A stretch of 64,000 bases of DNA from Mycobacterium gallinarum (GCF_010726765.1 NZ_AP022601.1:5828001-5892000); one strand, 5' to 3'. Counted from the stretch's first letter, positions 30,632-40,435 are shown. Translations and numbers: made by a program. Notes: generated by a model not told the origin, from the sequence alone.

Positions 30632-32041
30632 ATGGTGACCAGGTTGTCGGCCTCCGACGCGGCGTTCTTCCGTATGGAGAACACGTCGACGCCGATGTAT
30701 GTAGGGTCGCTGTCGATTCTGCGCAAGCCGCGCAATGGACTGAGCTACGAAACCCTGCTCGAAACCGTCGAGCAGCGGCTCCCACAGATTCCGCGCTACC
30801 GCCAGAAGGTTCGCGAAGTGACCCTCGGACTGGCGCGCCCCGTCTGGGTGGACGACCCCGACTTCGATATCACCTACCACATTCGCCGTTCGGCCCTGCC
30901 GTCTCCGGGCAGCGACAACCAGCTGCACGAACTGATCGCACGGCTGGGCTCCCGGCAGTTGGACAAGTCCAGGCCCCTGTGGGAGATGTACCTGATCGAG
31001 GGTCTGGCCAAGAACCGGATCGCGATCTACACCAAGTCGCATCAGGCGCTGGTGAACGGGATGACGGCGCTGGAGATCGGACACGTCATCGCCGACCGCA
31101 CGCAGAAGCGCCCGGAGTTCGGTGAGGATATCTGGATTCCGGCGCGCGAACCCAGTGACCGCGGACTGCTGTTCGGCGCCGTCGGCGAATGGGTAACCCG
31201 TCCCGCCGAGCAAATCGGGGAGCTGCGCTCGGCGGTCACCGGTGTCGTCACCAATGCCGGTCAACTGGCCGACGTCGGCAGGCGATTCGTCGACGTGGTC
31301 CGTACCGCCGCGCGTGGCACCGCGCCGAACAGCCCGCTGAACACCACGGTGTCCCGCAACCGCCGGTTCGCGGTGGCCAGCGGCGACCTGGAGGATTTCC
31401 GCCTGGTCCGGGCCCGGTACGACTGTGACGTCAACGACGTGGTGCTCGCGGTGGTGGCGGGTGCGTTGAGAAACTGGCTGCTGTCCCGCGGCGAGCCGGT
31501 TTCGGCGACCACGACGATGCGCGCGATGGCCCCGATGTCGGTCTACCCCGACGCCGACCTCGACACGACGGGGCCCGGCCAGGCGATCAGCGAGGTATCG
31601 CCGTTCCTCGTGGATCTTCCGGTAGGGGAGGGCAATGCGGTCGTCCGGCTGTCGCAGATCGCGCACACCACCGAGTCGCACCCCACCGCCGCCAGTTTGG
31701 TCGACGCCAGGACCATTGTCACGTTGTCGGGCTTCGCGCCACCGACGTTGCACGCCATGGGCATTCGCGTGGCAACGGGCTTCTCGGCGCGCCAGTTCAA
31801 CCTCCTGATCACCAATGTTCCTGGCGCGCAGAAGCAGATCTACGTCGCGGGCGCCAAGTTGCTCGAGACCTATTCGGTACCACCGCTACTGCACAACCAG
31901 GTCCTTGCCATCGGTGTGACGTCGTACAACGGCATGCTCTATTTCGGTATCAACGCCGACCGCGACGCGATGAGCGACGTCGACATGCTGCCGGCCCTGT
32001 TGCGCGAATCGTTGGATGAATTGCTCGAAGCCGCACGATGA
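30632..32041 (+). CDS. WS/DGAT-family acyltransferase-like protein with altered active site
   Basis: A 469-residue protein of the wax ester synthase/diacylglycerol acyltransferase family (Rv3234c/Rv3233c-like; I recall those as two genes in M. tuberculosis, whereas here it is one). Family features are the PLWEMYLIEGL motif near residue 115 and the C-terminal TNVPGAQKQIYVAGAKL region. The catalytic motif HHxxxDG instead reads HQALVNG (His137, Gln138, Asn142, Gly143): the catalytic His and the Asp are replaced. Lipid-synthesis activity is therefore doubtful. ATG 30632 follows a GAGGGGG site. Confidence 0.85.
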   Translation: MVTRLSASDAAFFRMENTSTPMYVGSLSILRKPRNGLSYETLLETVEQRLPQIPRYRQKVREVTLGLARPVWVDDPDFDITYHIRRSALPSPGSDNQLHELIARLGSRQLDKSRPLWEMYLIEGLAKNRIAIYTKSHQALVNGMTALEIGHVIADRTQKRPEFGEDIWIPAREPSDRGLLFGAVGEWVTRPAEQIGELRSAVTGVVTNAGQLADVGRRFVDVVRTAARGTAPNSPLNTTVSRNRRFAVASGDLEDFRLVRARYDCDVNDVVLAVVAGALRNWLLSRGEPVSATTTMRAMAPMSVYPDADLDTTGPGQAISEVSPFLVDLPVGEGNAVVRLSQIAHTTESHPTAASLVDARTIVTLSGFAPPTLHAMGIRVATGFSARQFNLLITNVPGAQKQIYVAGAKLLETYSVPPLLHNQVLAIGVTSYNGMLYFGINADRDAMSDVDMLPALLRESLDELLEAAR

Positions 32042-32096
32042 ACGGTCGCATTTCTGATCTTGGTTGAAATTCAGCCGCGGTGGGAATGGCTCATCG

Positions 32097-33842
32097 GTGA
32101 GCATCGACGCCGAGCACCCGAAACCGAAGACGTCCATCCGGCGGACCCTCTCGTCGCCCACTGACCGGGTCGTTCCGCATCCAGTCCTGGATGTACCCGT
32201 CGAAGAAGCCGCGTACACGCGGTCGCGCGGAGTGGACTGGGTCGTCTTCGGGGTCACCGCAGTCATCGCGGTCGGGTTTCTGGTCTGGGGTTTCGTCAGC
32301 ACCCCGTCGCTGGCCGACGCGTCGGGCAGCGCGCTGACCTGGGTCATGGACAACACCGGTTGGTTGTTCGTCCTTACGGGCTCGGGGTTCGTGGTTTTCG
32401 TGCTCTGGCTGGCGCTCGGCCGCTACGGAACCATCCCGCTGGGCCGCGACGATGAGGAGCCCGAGTTCAACGGAGTGTCCTGGATCGCCATGATGTTCTC
32501 CGCAGGCATGGGGATCGGGCTGATGTTCTTCGGTGTCGCCGAGCCCCTGACGCACTTCACCACCCCGCCGCCGGGAACCGGCGACGCGGGTAATCCGGAG
32601 GCGGTCCAGAACGCATTGGCGACCACGCTGTTCCACTGGACCCTGCACCCCTGGGCGATCTACGCGGTCGTCGGGCTGGCGATCGCGTACGGCGTGTACC
32701 GGAAGGGCCGGCTACAGCTGATCAGCGCGGCGTTCGAGCCGCTGCTGGGCGCACGCGCAAATGGCCCGTGGGGCAAGGTCATCGACATGTTGGCGATCTT
32801 CGCCACGCTGTTCGGATCAGCGGCATCGCTCGGGCTGGGGGCGCTGCAGATCCGTAGCGGCCTGCAGATCGTCGGCGGAATCGGCGAATCCGGCAACACG
32901 ATCCTGATCGTGATCATCACCGTGCTGACGATCGCGTTCGTACTGTCCGCGGTGTCGGGGATCGCCCGCGGCATCCAATGGTTGTCGAACATCAACATGG
33001 TACTGGCCGTCTCGCTGGCGCTGTTCGTATTCGTCGTCGGCCCAACGGTTTTCATCCTCAACCTGATGCCGACCGCGATGGCCAGCTACCTGGGCGACAT
33101 AGCGATGATGTCCGCGCGCACCGGGGCCGAGGGCGCCGAGGTGAACACCTGGCTGCAGGCGTGGACCATCTTCTACTGGGCATGGTGGGTGTCCTGGACG
33201 CCGTTCGTCGGCATGTTCATCGCACGGATCTCGCGTGGGCGCACCATCCGGCAGTTCGTCGCGGGGGTGCTGCTGGTGCCCAGCCTGGTTTCGCTGGTGT
33301 GGTTCGCGGTCTTCGGTGGAGCCGCGATCAAGCTCCAGCAGGAAGGCGTCGACCTCGCGGGCGAGGGCAGCATCGAGGCGCAGCTGTTCGGTCTGCTCGA
33401 CCAATACCCGATAGCGACGGTCGCGAGCGTTTTGGTGATGGTGCTGGTCGCGATCTTCTTCGTCTCCGGCGCGGACGCAGCGTCGATCGTGATGGGTTCG
33501 CTATCCGAACGGGGGACCATCAAACCGGGCCGGGGCACCGTCATCTTCTGGGGTGTCGCGATGGGAGCGGTGGCGGCCGTGATGCTGCTGGTCGGCGGAG
33601 AAGACGCGCTGAAGGGGCTGCAGACCATCACCATCATCGCGGCTTTGCCCTTCCTGCTCGTCATGGTCGGCCTGGCGGTCGCGCTGGTGAAAGACCTGCG
33701 CAACGACCCGAAGGTGGTGCGGCGGCAGTACGCGTCCGAAGCGGTCAACAACGCCGTCGTCAGCGGGGTCACACAGCACGGCGACGATTTCGTGATCGTG
33801 GTCGAGAAGGATCCCGAAGCCGGCAAGAGCGGAGCCGGTTAA
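32097..33842 (+). CDS. BCCT-family transporter (betaine/carnitine/choline type)
   Basis: A 581-residue inner-membrane carrier with twelve hydrophobic helices. The central signature WAWWVSWTPFVGMFIARISR is diagnostic of BCCT proteins, preceded by MMFSAGMGIGLMFFGVAEPL in helices 2-3. The long polar N-terminus (about 48 residues) and the short C-terminal tail are cytoplasmic and could sense osmotic state. The likely substrate is glycine betaine or a related compatible solute. GTG 32097 has a GGGAATGG stretch upstream; a TTG at 32064 is in frame. As far as I recall this gene is not at this place in M. tuberculosis, so it is probably an accessory insertion. Confidence 0.88.
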   Translation: MSIDAEHPKPKTSIRRTLSSPTDRVVPHPVLDVPVEEAAYTRSRGVDWVVFGVTAVIAVGFLVWGFVSTPSLADASGSALTWVMDNTGWLFVLTGSGFVVFVLWLALGRYGTIPLGRDDEEPEFNGVSWIAMMFSAGMGIGLMFFGVAEPLTHFTTPPPGTGDAGNPEAVQNALATTLFHWTLHPWAIYAVVGLAIAYGVYRKGRLQLISAAFEPLLGARANGPWGKVIDMLAIFATLFGSAASLGLGALQIRSGLQIVGGIGESGNTILIVIITVLTIAFVLSAVSGIARGIQWLSNINMVLAVSLALFVFVVGPTVFILNLMPTAMASYLGDIAMMSARTGAEGAEVNTWLQAWTIFYWAWWVSWTPFVGMFIARISRGRTIRQFVAGVLLVPSLVSLVWFAVFGGAAIKLQQEGVDLAGEGSIEAQLFGLLDQYPIATVASVLVMVLVAIFFVSGADAASIVMGSLSERGTIKPGRGTVIFWGVAMGAVAAVMLLVGGEDALKGLQTITIIAALPFLLVMVGLAVALVKDLRNDPKVVRRQYASEAVNNAVVSGVTQHGDDFVIVVEKDPEAGKSGAG

Positions 33843-33851
33843 CCTTCGGAC

Positions 33852-34349
33852 GTGCGCGTCTACGTCCCAGCGACCCTGGCCATGTTGCAGCAGCTCGTCG
33901 CGGACCAAATGTTGCACGCCCGCAGCGGAACGGCGTTCGCGGTGACGCCGACGCTGCGCGAGGCCTATGCCCAGGGCGACGACGACGAATTGGCCGACGT
34001 GGCGCTGCGTGAGGCGGCACTCGCCTCGCTGCGACTGCTCGCAGGGGAGGGCGCATCGGACATGCCGTCGCGCCGGGCGGTGGTGGTGGCCGAGGCCGGT
34101 GACCTGACACCTCGGCCCGATCTCGACGACGCGGTGGTGCGGCTGTCCGGCCCGATCGCATTCAGCGACGTGATCGCGGCGTACGTCGACAACGCCGATG
34201 CCGAGCCCGCGGTGGTGGCCGCAATCGAGGCCGTCGACGACGCTGACCTGGGTGACGAAGACGCCGAGTTCGTGGTCGGCGATGCCCAAGACCATGACTT
34301 GGCCTGGTACGCCCCGCAGGAGCTGCCGTTCCTGCTCGAGCTGCTGTGA
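33852..34349 (+). CDS. DUF6912 family protein (Rv3231c-like)
   Basis: A 165-residue soluble acidic protein conserved in mycobacteria at this place, next to the desaturase genes. It starts [20 protein letters not shown] and contains [20 protein letters not shown] and [12 protein letters not shown]; the C-terminal third is rich in Asp and Glu ([15 protein letters not shown]). No catalytic motif is recognisable. GTG 33852 lies nine bases after the BCCT stop. The next gene's operator begins 21 bases after its end, so the reductase promoter must lie partly within this gene. Confidence 0.75.
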   Translation: MRVYVPATLAMLQQLVADQMLHARSGTAFAVTPTLREAYAQGDDDELADVALREAALASLRLLAGEGASDMPSRRAVVVAEAGDLTPRPDLDDAVVRLSGPIAFSDVIAAYVDNADAEPAVVAAIEAVDDADLGDEDAEFVVGDAQDHDLAWYAPQELPFLLELL

Positions 34350-34374
34350 CGGCGGTAACTGTATTGAGTACGGG

Positions 34375-34399
34375 ACCGTAAGTTACGGTACCGTAGGTT
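34375..34399. promoter_or_regulatory. Operator in front of the ferredoxin reductase gene
   Basis: Two overlapping palindromes: ACCGTAA-G-TTACGGT (34375-34389) and TACGGTACCGTA (34384-34395). Direct copies of CGTARGTT start at 34377 and 34392, 15 bases apart. The same motif at the same period is found before desA3. The site ends two bases before the GTG start of the reductase; TACCGT at 34389-34394 could be a -10 element of a leaderless transcript starting at that GTG. Confidence 0.7.
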
Positions 34400-34401
34400 G
34401 C

Positions 34402-35565
34402 GTGGCCAAGAACTCGATAAAGATCTCGGCTAATGTCGCCGACACGGCCCGAGCGGGTGTCGTCGGTGAGAAGCACCCGGCCTGGCATGCGCTGCGTACC
34501 GTCGCTCAGCGGATCACCACACCACTGCTACCCGACGACTACCTCAAACTCGCCAACCCGCTGTGGTCGGCGCGTGAACTGCGCGGCCGAGTGGTGGAAG
34601 TGCGCCGCGAGACCGAGGATTCGGCGACCCTCGTCATCAAGCCGGGGTGGGGCTTTTCCTTCAACTACCAACCGGGCCAGTACATAGGCATCGGACTGCT
34701 GGTCGACGGACGCTGGCGTTGGCGGTCGTACTCGCTGACCTCGAGCCCGGTCACGGCCGGCGCCACGGGACCGGTGATTTCCAGGTCGAGGCGCACGATC
34801 ACGATCACGGTCAAGGCCATGCCCGAGGGATTCCTTTCGACCCACCTCGTCGGCGGGGTCGCACCCGGCACGATCGTGCGACTGGCCGCACCGCAGGGCA
34901 ACTTCGTGATGCCCGACCCGGCTCCGGCGAAGGTGCTGTTCATCACCGGCGGTTCGGGCATCACCCCGGTGATGTCGATGCTGCGTACCCTGACCCGTCG
35001 CGATCAGATCACCGATATCGTCCACTTGCATTCGGCGCCAACGGAATCCGATGTGCTCTTCGCGACGGAGCTGGCGGACCTGCAGCGCGGTCATGAGGGG
35101 TACCGCTTACGACTGCGTGCCACCCGAACCGAGGGTCGCCTGGATCTGTCTCGCCTCGACCATGAGGTGCCCGACTGGCGCGAGCGCCACGTCTGGGCGT
35201 GCGGCCCCGAGGGCATGCTCGACGCCGCTGAGCGCGTGTGGTCGGCCGCGGGCATCGCCGATCAACTGCACCTGGAACGTTTCGCGGTGTCCAAGGCGGC
35301 GGCACACGGTCAGGGCGGCACCGTGGAGTTTGCACGCAGCGGTAAGACCGTGACGGTGGACGCCGCGACGCCGTTGATGGATGCCGGCGAGGGTGCCGGT
35401 GTGCGGATGCCATTTGGCTGCCGGATGGGCATCTGCCAATCCTGTGTCGTGGGCCTGCTCGACGGGCACGTCCGTGACCTGCGTACGGGCGCCGAACACG
35501 AGCCGGGCACCCGGATACAGACCTGTGTTTCCGCAGCTTCGGGCGACTGCGTACTGGACGTATAA
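34402..35565 (+). CDS. Ferredoxin-NAD(P)H reductase partner of the stearoyl desaturase (Rv3230c-like)
   Basis: A 387-residue soluble electron-transfer protein that passes electrons from NADPH to the DesA3 desaturase in M. tuberculosis. Domains in order are: an FAD-binding barrel with [11 protein letters not shown] (RxYS motif), a NAD(P)-binding domain with [17 protein letters not shown] and [13 protein letters not shown], and a C-terminal plant-type 2Fe-2S ferredoxin with [14 protein letters not shown] plus a distant QTC. GTG 34402 is the start used in the family. It is adjacent to desA3 and both carry the same palindromic operator, so co-regulation is very likely. Confidence 0.93.
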   Translation: MAKNSIKISANVADTARAGVVGEKHPAWHALRTVAQRITTPLLPDDYLKLANPLWSARELRGRVVEVRRETEDSATLVIKPGWGFSFNYQPGQYIGIGLLVDGRWRWRSYSLTSSPVTAGATGPVISRSRRTITITVKAMPEGFLSTHLVGGVAPGTIVRLAAPQGNFVMPDPAPAKVLFITGGSGITPVMSMLRTLTRRDQITDIVHLHSAPTESDVLFATELADLQRGHEGYRLRLRATRTEGRLDLSRLDHEVPDWRERHVWACGPEGMLDAAERVWSAAGIADQLHLERFAVSKAAAHGQGGTVEFARSGKTVTVDAATPLMDAGEGAGVRMPFGCRMGICQSCVVGLLDGHVRDLRTGAEHEPGTRIQTCVSAASGDCVLDV

Positions 35566-35578
35566 GGTTTACCGACCA

Positions 35579-35615
35579 GTAACCTACGGGTACGTAGGTT
35601 ACGATAACGTAGGTA
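35579..35615. promoter_or_regulatory. Operator in front of desA3
   Basis: GTAACCTACG-GGTA-CGTAGGTTAC (35579-35602) is a perfect inverted repeat with 10-base arms. The half-site CGTAGGTT (35593) is repeated as CGTAGGTA at 35608, again 15 bases on, the same spacing as in the reductase operator at 34375-34399. The site lies between the reductase stop and the desA3 ribosome site. The architecture suggests cooperative binding of a TetR-type dimer pair. Confidence 0.75.
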
Positions 35616-35634
35616 CTTGAGAGGAGGTTTGACG

Positions 35635-36882
35635 ATGGCAATCACTGACGTTCCTGAATTCGCGCATCTGTCCGAAGCGGACATCGAGAGTCTGGCTGTT
35701 GAGCTGGATTCCATCCGCCAGGACATCGAAGACTCCCGCGGCGAGCGCGACTCGCGCTACATCCGCCGCACCATCGCCGCCCAGCGTGCTCTCGAGTTGG
35801 CGGGTCGACTGACGCTGGCCGCGAGCTCGCGCCGCTCGGCGTGGTGGGCGGGCACCGTCACCCTGGGCGTGGCCAAGATCATCGAGAACATGGAAATCGG
35901 CCACAATGTCATGCACGGCCAGTGGGATTGGATGAACGATCCCGAGATTCACTCCTCGACGTGGGAGTGGGACATGAGCGGGTCGTCCAAGCACTGGCGC
36001 TTCACCCACAACTTCATGCATCACAAGTACACGAACATCCTGGGCATGGACGACGACGTGGGCTACGGCGTCATTCGGGTCACGCGCGACGCGAAGTGGA
36101 AGCCGTTCAACCTTTACGGCAACCTGCTCTTCAACACCCTGCTGGCCATCGGCTTTGAATGGGGTGTGGGGCTGCAGCACCTGGAGCTGGGCAAGATCGC
36201 CAAGGGCGGCGACGACCGTGCCGCAACGATGAAACGCGTGCGCGAGTTCGGCGTGAAGGCCGGCCACCAGGTCGCCAAGGATTACGTGGTGTGGCCGGCG
36301 CTGACGTCGCTGTCCCCGGGTGCGACTTTCATGTCGACGCTGAAGGCCAACGCGGTTGCCAACGTCATCCGCAATGTGTGGGCCAACGCCGTGATCTTCT
36401 GCGGCCACTTCCCCGACGGCGCAGAGAAATTCACCAAGACCGACATGGTCGGCGAGAGCAAGGGTCAGTGGTACCTGCGCCAGATGCTGGGCAGTGCCAA
36501 CTTCGAAGCGGGTCCTGCACTGCGGTTCATGAGCGGCAACCTGTCCCATCAGATCGAGCATCACCTGTACCCGGACCTGCCGAGCAACCGGTACGAGGAG
36601 ATCTCGATCCGGGTGCGCCAGTTGTGCGACAAGTACGACCTGCCGTACACGACGGGCAACTTCCTCGTGCAGTACGGCAAGACGTGGCGCACCATCGCCA
36701 AGTTGTCGCTGCCGGACAAGTACCTGCGCGCCACCCGCGACGATGCACCGGAGACCCGCAGTGAGCGGATGTTCGACGAACTCGAGCCCGAGCAGCGACG
36801 TGGGCTCAAGTCGGCGATCTCCGCAGTGCGCGCACGACGTCGCGAGAAGCGGCTGCAAAGCGGGCGGGAACTCGCCGCCTGA
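35635..36882 (+). CDS. desA3: Stearoyl-CoA 9-desaturase DesA3
   Basis: Membrane di-iron desaturase that makes oleoyl-CoA from stearoyl-CoA for phospholipids and storage lipids. The 415-residue protein has the three histidine boxes of front-end/acyl-CoA desaturases: EIGHNVMHGQWDW, HNFMHHKYTNI and HQIEHHLYPDLP, with hydrophobic helices between. GAGGAGG at 35621-35627 sets the ATG at 35635. The last residues (RREKRLQSGRELAA) differ from the short C-terminal degradation tag reported for the M. tuberculosis enzyme only in detail that I cannot judge. It is transcribed from its own operator region and ends at a clear terminator. Confidence 0.95.
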   Translation: MAITDVPEFAHLSEADIESLAVELDSIRQDIEDSRGERDSRYIRRTIAAQRALELAGRLTLAASSRRSAWWAGTVTLGVAKIIENMEIGHNVMHGQWDWMNDPEIHSSTWEWDMSGSSKHWRFTHNFMHHKYTNILGMDDDVGYGVIRVTRDAKWKPFNLYGNLLFNTLLAIGFEWGVGLQHLELGKIAKGGDDRAATMKRVREFGVKAGHQVAKDYVVWPALTSLSPGATFMSTLKANAVANVIRNVWANAVIFCGHFPDGAEKFTKTDMVGESKGQWYLRQMLGSANFEAGPALRFMSGNLSHQIEHHLYPDLPSNRYEEISIRVRQLCDKYDLPYTTGNFLVQYGKTWRTIAKLSLPDKYLRATRDDAPETRSERMFDELEPEQRRGLKSAISAVRARRREKRLQSGRELAA

Positions 36883-36896
36883 TCTGATCGACCGAG

Positions 36897-36927
36897 AAAG
36901 CCCTTCCCGTTTCGGGGAGGGCTTTTT
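36897..36927 (+). terminator. Rho-independent terminator after desA3
   Basis: AAAGCCCTTCCCG (36897-36909) pairs with CGGGGAGGGCTTT (36913-36925) through one G-U pair, three-base loop, followed by T residues. It lies 15 bases after the desA3 stop and is one of the few classical terminators in the window. Confidence 0.9.
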
Positions 36928-37074
36928 CGTGTCCGCCGATCGGGGGACACGCGAATCCCCCGGTGGACCGGCTGATCGCCCGACATACACCGACACCAGG
37001 AGGCGGCAATCTTGAGTCATCGCAGGCACACCCCGGCGATATGGCCGAAAGCCAACTCACACAGGAGTATCGAC

Positions 37075-37302
37075 ATGAAGAACCACACCTTCGCCAAGAC
37101 CGTCGCCCGCATCGCACTGCCGCTGGCCATCGGCGCCGCCGCGCTGGGCATGGCCGGCATCGCCAGCGCCCAGACCCAAGAACCGGTCGGCCCCGGCTAC
37201 CAGTACGCCCCCACGACCACCGCGCACCCCGCCCCCCAGGCGCCCACCACCCATCACGGCGTGGGCCGTGTCGAGGAAATGGTCCCCGGCTATCACCGCT
37301 GA
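37075..37302 (+). CDS. Small secreted Pro/His-containing protein
   Basis: A 75-residue precursor: signal peptide of about 32 residues (MKNHTFAKTVARIALPLAIG, ending GIASA) and a mature peptide of about 43 residues beginning QTQEPVGPGYQY, with PTTTAHPAPQAPTTHHGVG and ending in VPGYHR. There is no cysteine. CAGGAG precedes ATG 37075. It is a free-standing unit, bracketed by the desA3 terminator upstream and its own terminator downstream. I do not recognise the family; several His and Pro residues could bind metal, but this is speculation. Confidence 0.8.
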   Translation: MKNHTFAKTVARIALPLAIGAAALGMAGIASAQTQEPVGPGYQYAPTTTAHPAPQAPTTHHGVGRVEEMVPGYHR

Positions 37303-37315
37303 GCCCACACCTTCA

Positions 37316-37343
37316 GAGGCCCTCTCCGCAAGGAGAGGGCCTC
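37316..37343 (+). terminator. Terminator between the small secreted protein and rsgA
   Basis: GAGGCCCTCTCC-GCAA-GGAGAGGGCCTC is a perfect 12-bp stem with a GNRA-type tetraloop, followed by GCTCTTTTC. It ends eight bases before the stop of the convergent rsgA gene and probably works in both directions. Confidence 0.9.
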
Positions 37344-37350
37344 GCTCTTT

Positions 37351-38334
37351 TCAGTGACCCTCCCGCAGCGCCGCCAGCAGTCGGCGCGCGGCGGCGACCC
37401 GAACGGCGGCGGGACCGGTTAGCGTGTCGAGTGCACATTCGGGGTCGGCAGGCGGGCCCATGTGGCCGCAGCCCCTCGGGCAGTCGTTGATCGCCTCGGC
37501 CAGATCGGAGAAAGCGAGCATCACATCATCGGGTTCGATGTGTGCCAGGCCGAATGACCGGATCCCGGGAGTGTCGACCACCCAGCCACCGACACTCAGC
37601 GGGAGCGCGACTGATTGCGTCGAGGTATGCCTGCCCCGGCCCATGTCCGTCACCTCGCCTGTTGCCCGATCCGCCTCCGGGACAAGGCGATTGACCAACG
37701 TCGACTTACCGACCCCGGAATGTCCGAGGAGTACCGTTATCTTGCCGGCGAGCAGCGGGGCCACGGCGTCCAGTGGATCGTCTCTTCCGGCGGTCGTGAC
37801 TGTGAGATCAAGGTCGGCGAATTCGGCGGCGAACGGCTCGGGGGGTGCGAGGTCGGTCTTGGTCAGGCACAGAATGGGTTCCAGGCCGCCGGCGTATGCG
37901 GCGATGAGTGCGCGCTGCACCAGACCTGTGCGCGGCGGCGGGTCGGCGAGAGCGACCACGATCAGCAGCTGATCGGCGTTGGCGACGACGACGCGTTCGG
38001 TTGGATCGGTGTCATCGGCGGTGCGGCGCAACACCGTTCGCCGCTCGCCGCGTCGGACGATGCGAGCCAGCGTGTCCTGCTTGCCCGAGACGTCGCCGAC
38101 GATGCCGACGTCGTCGCCGACGACGATGGGCGTGCGCCCCAGTTCGCGCGCTCGCATGGCGGTGACCAGGCGGTCGGGGTCGTGGTCGAGCGCACATCCC
38201 CACCGGCCGCGGTCGACGGTGACGACCATGGCTTCGTGGGCGTCGGCGTGATCCGGGCGGTTCTTGGTGCGCGGCCGCGATCCTCTGCCCGGACGGACCC
38301 GGACGTCGGACTCGTCGTACTCGCGAGGGCTCAA
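37351..38334 (-). CDS. rsgA: Ribosome small-subunit GTPase RsgA
   Basis: Circularly permuted GTPase helping late 30S maturation. The 327-residue protein has an OB-like N-terminal domain, then the permuted motifs G4 (LTKTD), G1 ([11 protein letters not shown]) and G3 ([11 protein letters not shown]), and a C-terminal zinc knuckle [16 protein letters not shown]. The start is TTG 38334, chosen because it overlaps the aroA stop by four bases (TTGA on the gene strand) and gives [16 protein letters not shown], the N-terminus seen in mycobacterial homologues; no ATG or GTG is suitably placed. Coupled to aroA. Confidence 0.93.
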   Translation of the reverse strand: MSPREYDESDVRVRPGRGSRPRTKNRPDHADAHEAMVVTVDRGRWGCALDHDPDRLVTAMRARELGRTPIVVGDDVGIVGDVSGKQDTLARIVRRGERRTVLRRTADDTDPTERVVVANADQLLIVVALADPPPRTGLVQRALIAAYAGGLEPILCLTKTDLAPPEPFAAEFADLDLTVTTAGRDDPLDAVAPLLAGKITVLLGHSGVGKSTLVNRLVPEADRATGEVTDMGRGRHTSTQSVALPLSVGGWVVDTPGIRSFGLAHIEPDDVMLAFSDLAEAINDCPRGCGHMGPPADPECALDTLTGPAAVRVAAARRLLAALREGH

Positions 38335-39605
38335 TCGCCCGCCAGCATGTCGGCCCACATCTGCGGGAAGTCGGGCAGCGTCTTCGCGGTGGTGCCGATG
38401 TCCTCGACCTCGACGCCGTCGACGCGCAACCCCACGATGGCTCCGGCGGTGGCCATCCGGTGATCGGCGTACGATCGCCACAGCCCGCCATGCAGCGGAC
38501 TCGCGGTGATCAGCAGACCGTCGGGCGTCTCCTCACATTTTCCGCCGAGGCCGTTGATCTCTGCGGAAAGTGCTGCAAGCCGGTCGGTTTCGTGCCCGCG
38601 CAGATGCGCGACACCGCGTAGCTGCGACACCGACCCGTCTGGGGCGACGGCAGCGAGCGCGGCCACCGCAGGTGTCAGCTCACCCACGTCGTGAAGATCG
38701 ACGTCGATGCCCGTATAGGACTCGGGCCCCTGCACCTCGAGATACGAATCGCCTTGGCGGACAACTGAGCCCAGGTTCTTGAGAATCCTCAGGATCGTGT
38801 CGGCGGGCTGGATGCTGGCCGGCGGCCACCCGATGATGCGGACGGCGCCTCCGGAGACCACCGCGGCAGCCAGGAAGGGGACCGCGTTGGAGAGGTCGGG
38901 CTCGACGATCCAGTGCCTGGCGGCGATCGGGCCGGGGGAGACGTGCCAGCGGTTGGGGAGCGTGTCGTCGACGTCGACTCCGGCGTCGCGAAGCATGGCG
39001 ATCGTCATCGCGATGTGCGGGGCCGAGGGCACCGACTCCCCGGTGTGCACGATGGTCAAGCCTTCGGTGAACGCCGCACCGGAGAGCAGCAGACCCGACA
39101 CGAACTGTGAGGACGACGATGCGTCGATCTCGACCGTCCCGCCCGCCACCGACCCGGACCCGTGGACGGTGAACGGCAGCGCGTCACCCTCGACGTCGAC
39201 ACCGAGATTGCGCAGAGCATCGAGCAGCGGAGCGATGGGCCGGGACCGGGCCTGCTCGTCGCCGTCGAACGTCACCGTCGTCGTGCTCAGCGCCGCCACC
39301 GGTGGTACGAACCGCAGGACGGTGCCGGCCAGGCCGCAGTCGATGCGGGTGCCCGGCTGCGGGTCGATCGCGCCGCTGAGGGTCAGTTCGGTGTCGGCGC
39401 CGTCGACCGTGACACCGAGCGCGGCGACCGCGCCGATCATCAGATCGGTGTCGCGACTGCGCAGCGCGCCGCTGATCGTCGACGTGCCGTTCGCCGTCGC
39501 CAGCGCCGCCAGCACCAGCGCGCGATTGGTCAGCGATTTGGACCCCGGCACGGTGACCGTCGCATGCACGGGACGTGAGGTCGACGGTGCCTGCCAGTTG
39601 CTCAC
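38331..39605 (-). CDS. aroA: EPSP synthase (3-phosphoshikimate 1-carboxyvinyltransferase)
   Basis: Sixth step of the shikimate pathway, transferring enolpyruvate from PEP to shikimate 3-phosphate. The 424-residue protein has the substrate-binding start [18 protein letters not shown], the [10 protein letters not shown] loop around the PEP site, [12 protein letters not shown], the [15 protein letters not shown] segment and the [16 protein letters not shown] signature. The loop carries Ala where class I enzymes usually have Gly (GNAGT-type loop reads GLAGT). GTG 39605 is the start. It is divergent from the SRAP gene and coupled to rsgA. Confidence 0.95.
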   Translation of the reverse strand: MSNWQAPSTSRPVHATVTVPGSKSLTNRALVLAALATANGTSTISGALRSRDTDLMIGAVAALGVTVDGADTELTLSGAIDPQPGTRIDCGLAGTVLRFVPPVAALSTTTVTFDGDEQARSRPIAPLLDALRNLGVDVEGDALPFTVHGSGSVAGGTVEIDASSSSQFVSGLLLSGAAFTEGLTIVHTGESVPSAPHIAMTIAMLRDAGVDVDDTLPNRWHVSPGPIAARHWIVEPDLSNAVPFLAAAVVSGGAVRIIGWPPASIQPADTILRILKNLGSVVRQGDSYLEVQGPESYTGIDVDLHDVGELTPAVAALAAVAPDGSVSQLRGVAHLRGHETDRLAALSAEINGLGGKCEETPDGLLITASPLHGGLWRSYADHRMATAGAIVGLRVDGVEVEDIGTTAKTLPDFPQMWADMLAGD

Positions 39606-39649
39606 GGCTCTATCCTGCCTTGTCGGTTCGGCGTGCCAACATGGGATAT

Positions 39650-40435
39650 ATGTGTGGACGATTCGCGGTGACCACCGATCCGGCGTTGTTGGCCGAGAAG
39701 ATCCAGGCGATCGACGAAAGCGTGGCGGCGGCGAAGAAGGACGCGCCGGCCGCCAATTACAACGTCGCGCCCACGACGACGATCAACACCGTCGTGAAAC
39801 GGCACAGCGAGCCCGACGACGAGTCGACCCGTCGGCTGCGGTCGATGCGCTGGGGTCTCGTCCCGCCGTGGGCCAAGACCGCCGAAGACGGCGGTCCGGA
39901 CACCAAGGGACCGCTGTTGATCAACGCGCGTTCGGAAAAACTCACCACCTCGCCCGTCTTCCGGAACTCGGCGAAGAGCAAGCGGTGCCTCATACCGATG
40001 GACGGTTGGTACGAATGGCGGCCCAACGGAGAGACTTCGTCTTCCAAGGCCCGCAAGGCGGCTCCCAAGACGCCGTTCTTCATGTACGGCGGCGATGGTG
40101 AGCCGCTGTTCATGGCCGGTCTGTGGTCGACGTGGCGCCCCCGGGACGCGCCGAAGGACTCGGCGCCGTTGTTGAGTTGCACCATCATCACCACCGACGC
40201 CGCGGGCCCACTGGCCGAGATCCACGACCGGATGCCGCTGACCATCAGTGAACGCGACTGGGACCGCTGGCTCGACCCGGACGCGCCGATCGACGAGGGG
40301 CTGCTGCGTGGCCATGGTGACCTGGACCGGATCGAGATCCGTGAAGTGTCCCGGCTGGTCAACAGCATCCGCAACAATGGCCCCGAGTTGATCGAGCCTG
40401 CCGAGCCCGAACCCGAACAGGCCACGCTGCTGTAG
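39650..40435 (+). CDS. SRAP-domain protein (SOS response-associated peptidase, HMCES/YedK-like)
   Basis: Forms a DNA-protein crosslink with abasic sites in single-stranded DNA, protecting them. In the 261-residue protein the reactive Cys2 follows the initiator Met ([11 protein letters not shown]) and becomes N-terminal after Met removal; that fixes the start at 39650 rather than the in-frame ATG at 39641. Other conserved residues are the Asn in [10 protein letters not shown], Asn/Ala/Arg in LINARSEK, Glu in DGWYEW and His in AEIHDRMP. No LexA box is visible in the 44-base divergent gap to aroA. Confidence 0.92.
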   Translation: MCGRFAVTTDPALLAEKIQAIDESVAAAKKDAPAANYNVAPTTTINTVVKRHSEPDDESTRRLRSMRWGLVPPWAKTAEDGGPDTKGPLLINARSEKLTTSPVFRNSAKSKRCLIPMDGWYEWRPNGETSSSKARKAAPKTPFFMYGGDGEPLFMAGLWSTWRPRDAPKDSAPLLSCTIITTDAAGPLAEIHDRMPLTISERDWDRWLDPDAPIDEGLLRGHGDLDRIEIREVSRLVNSIRNNGPELIEPAEPEPEQATLL

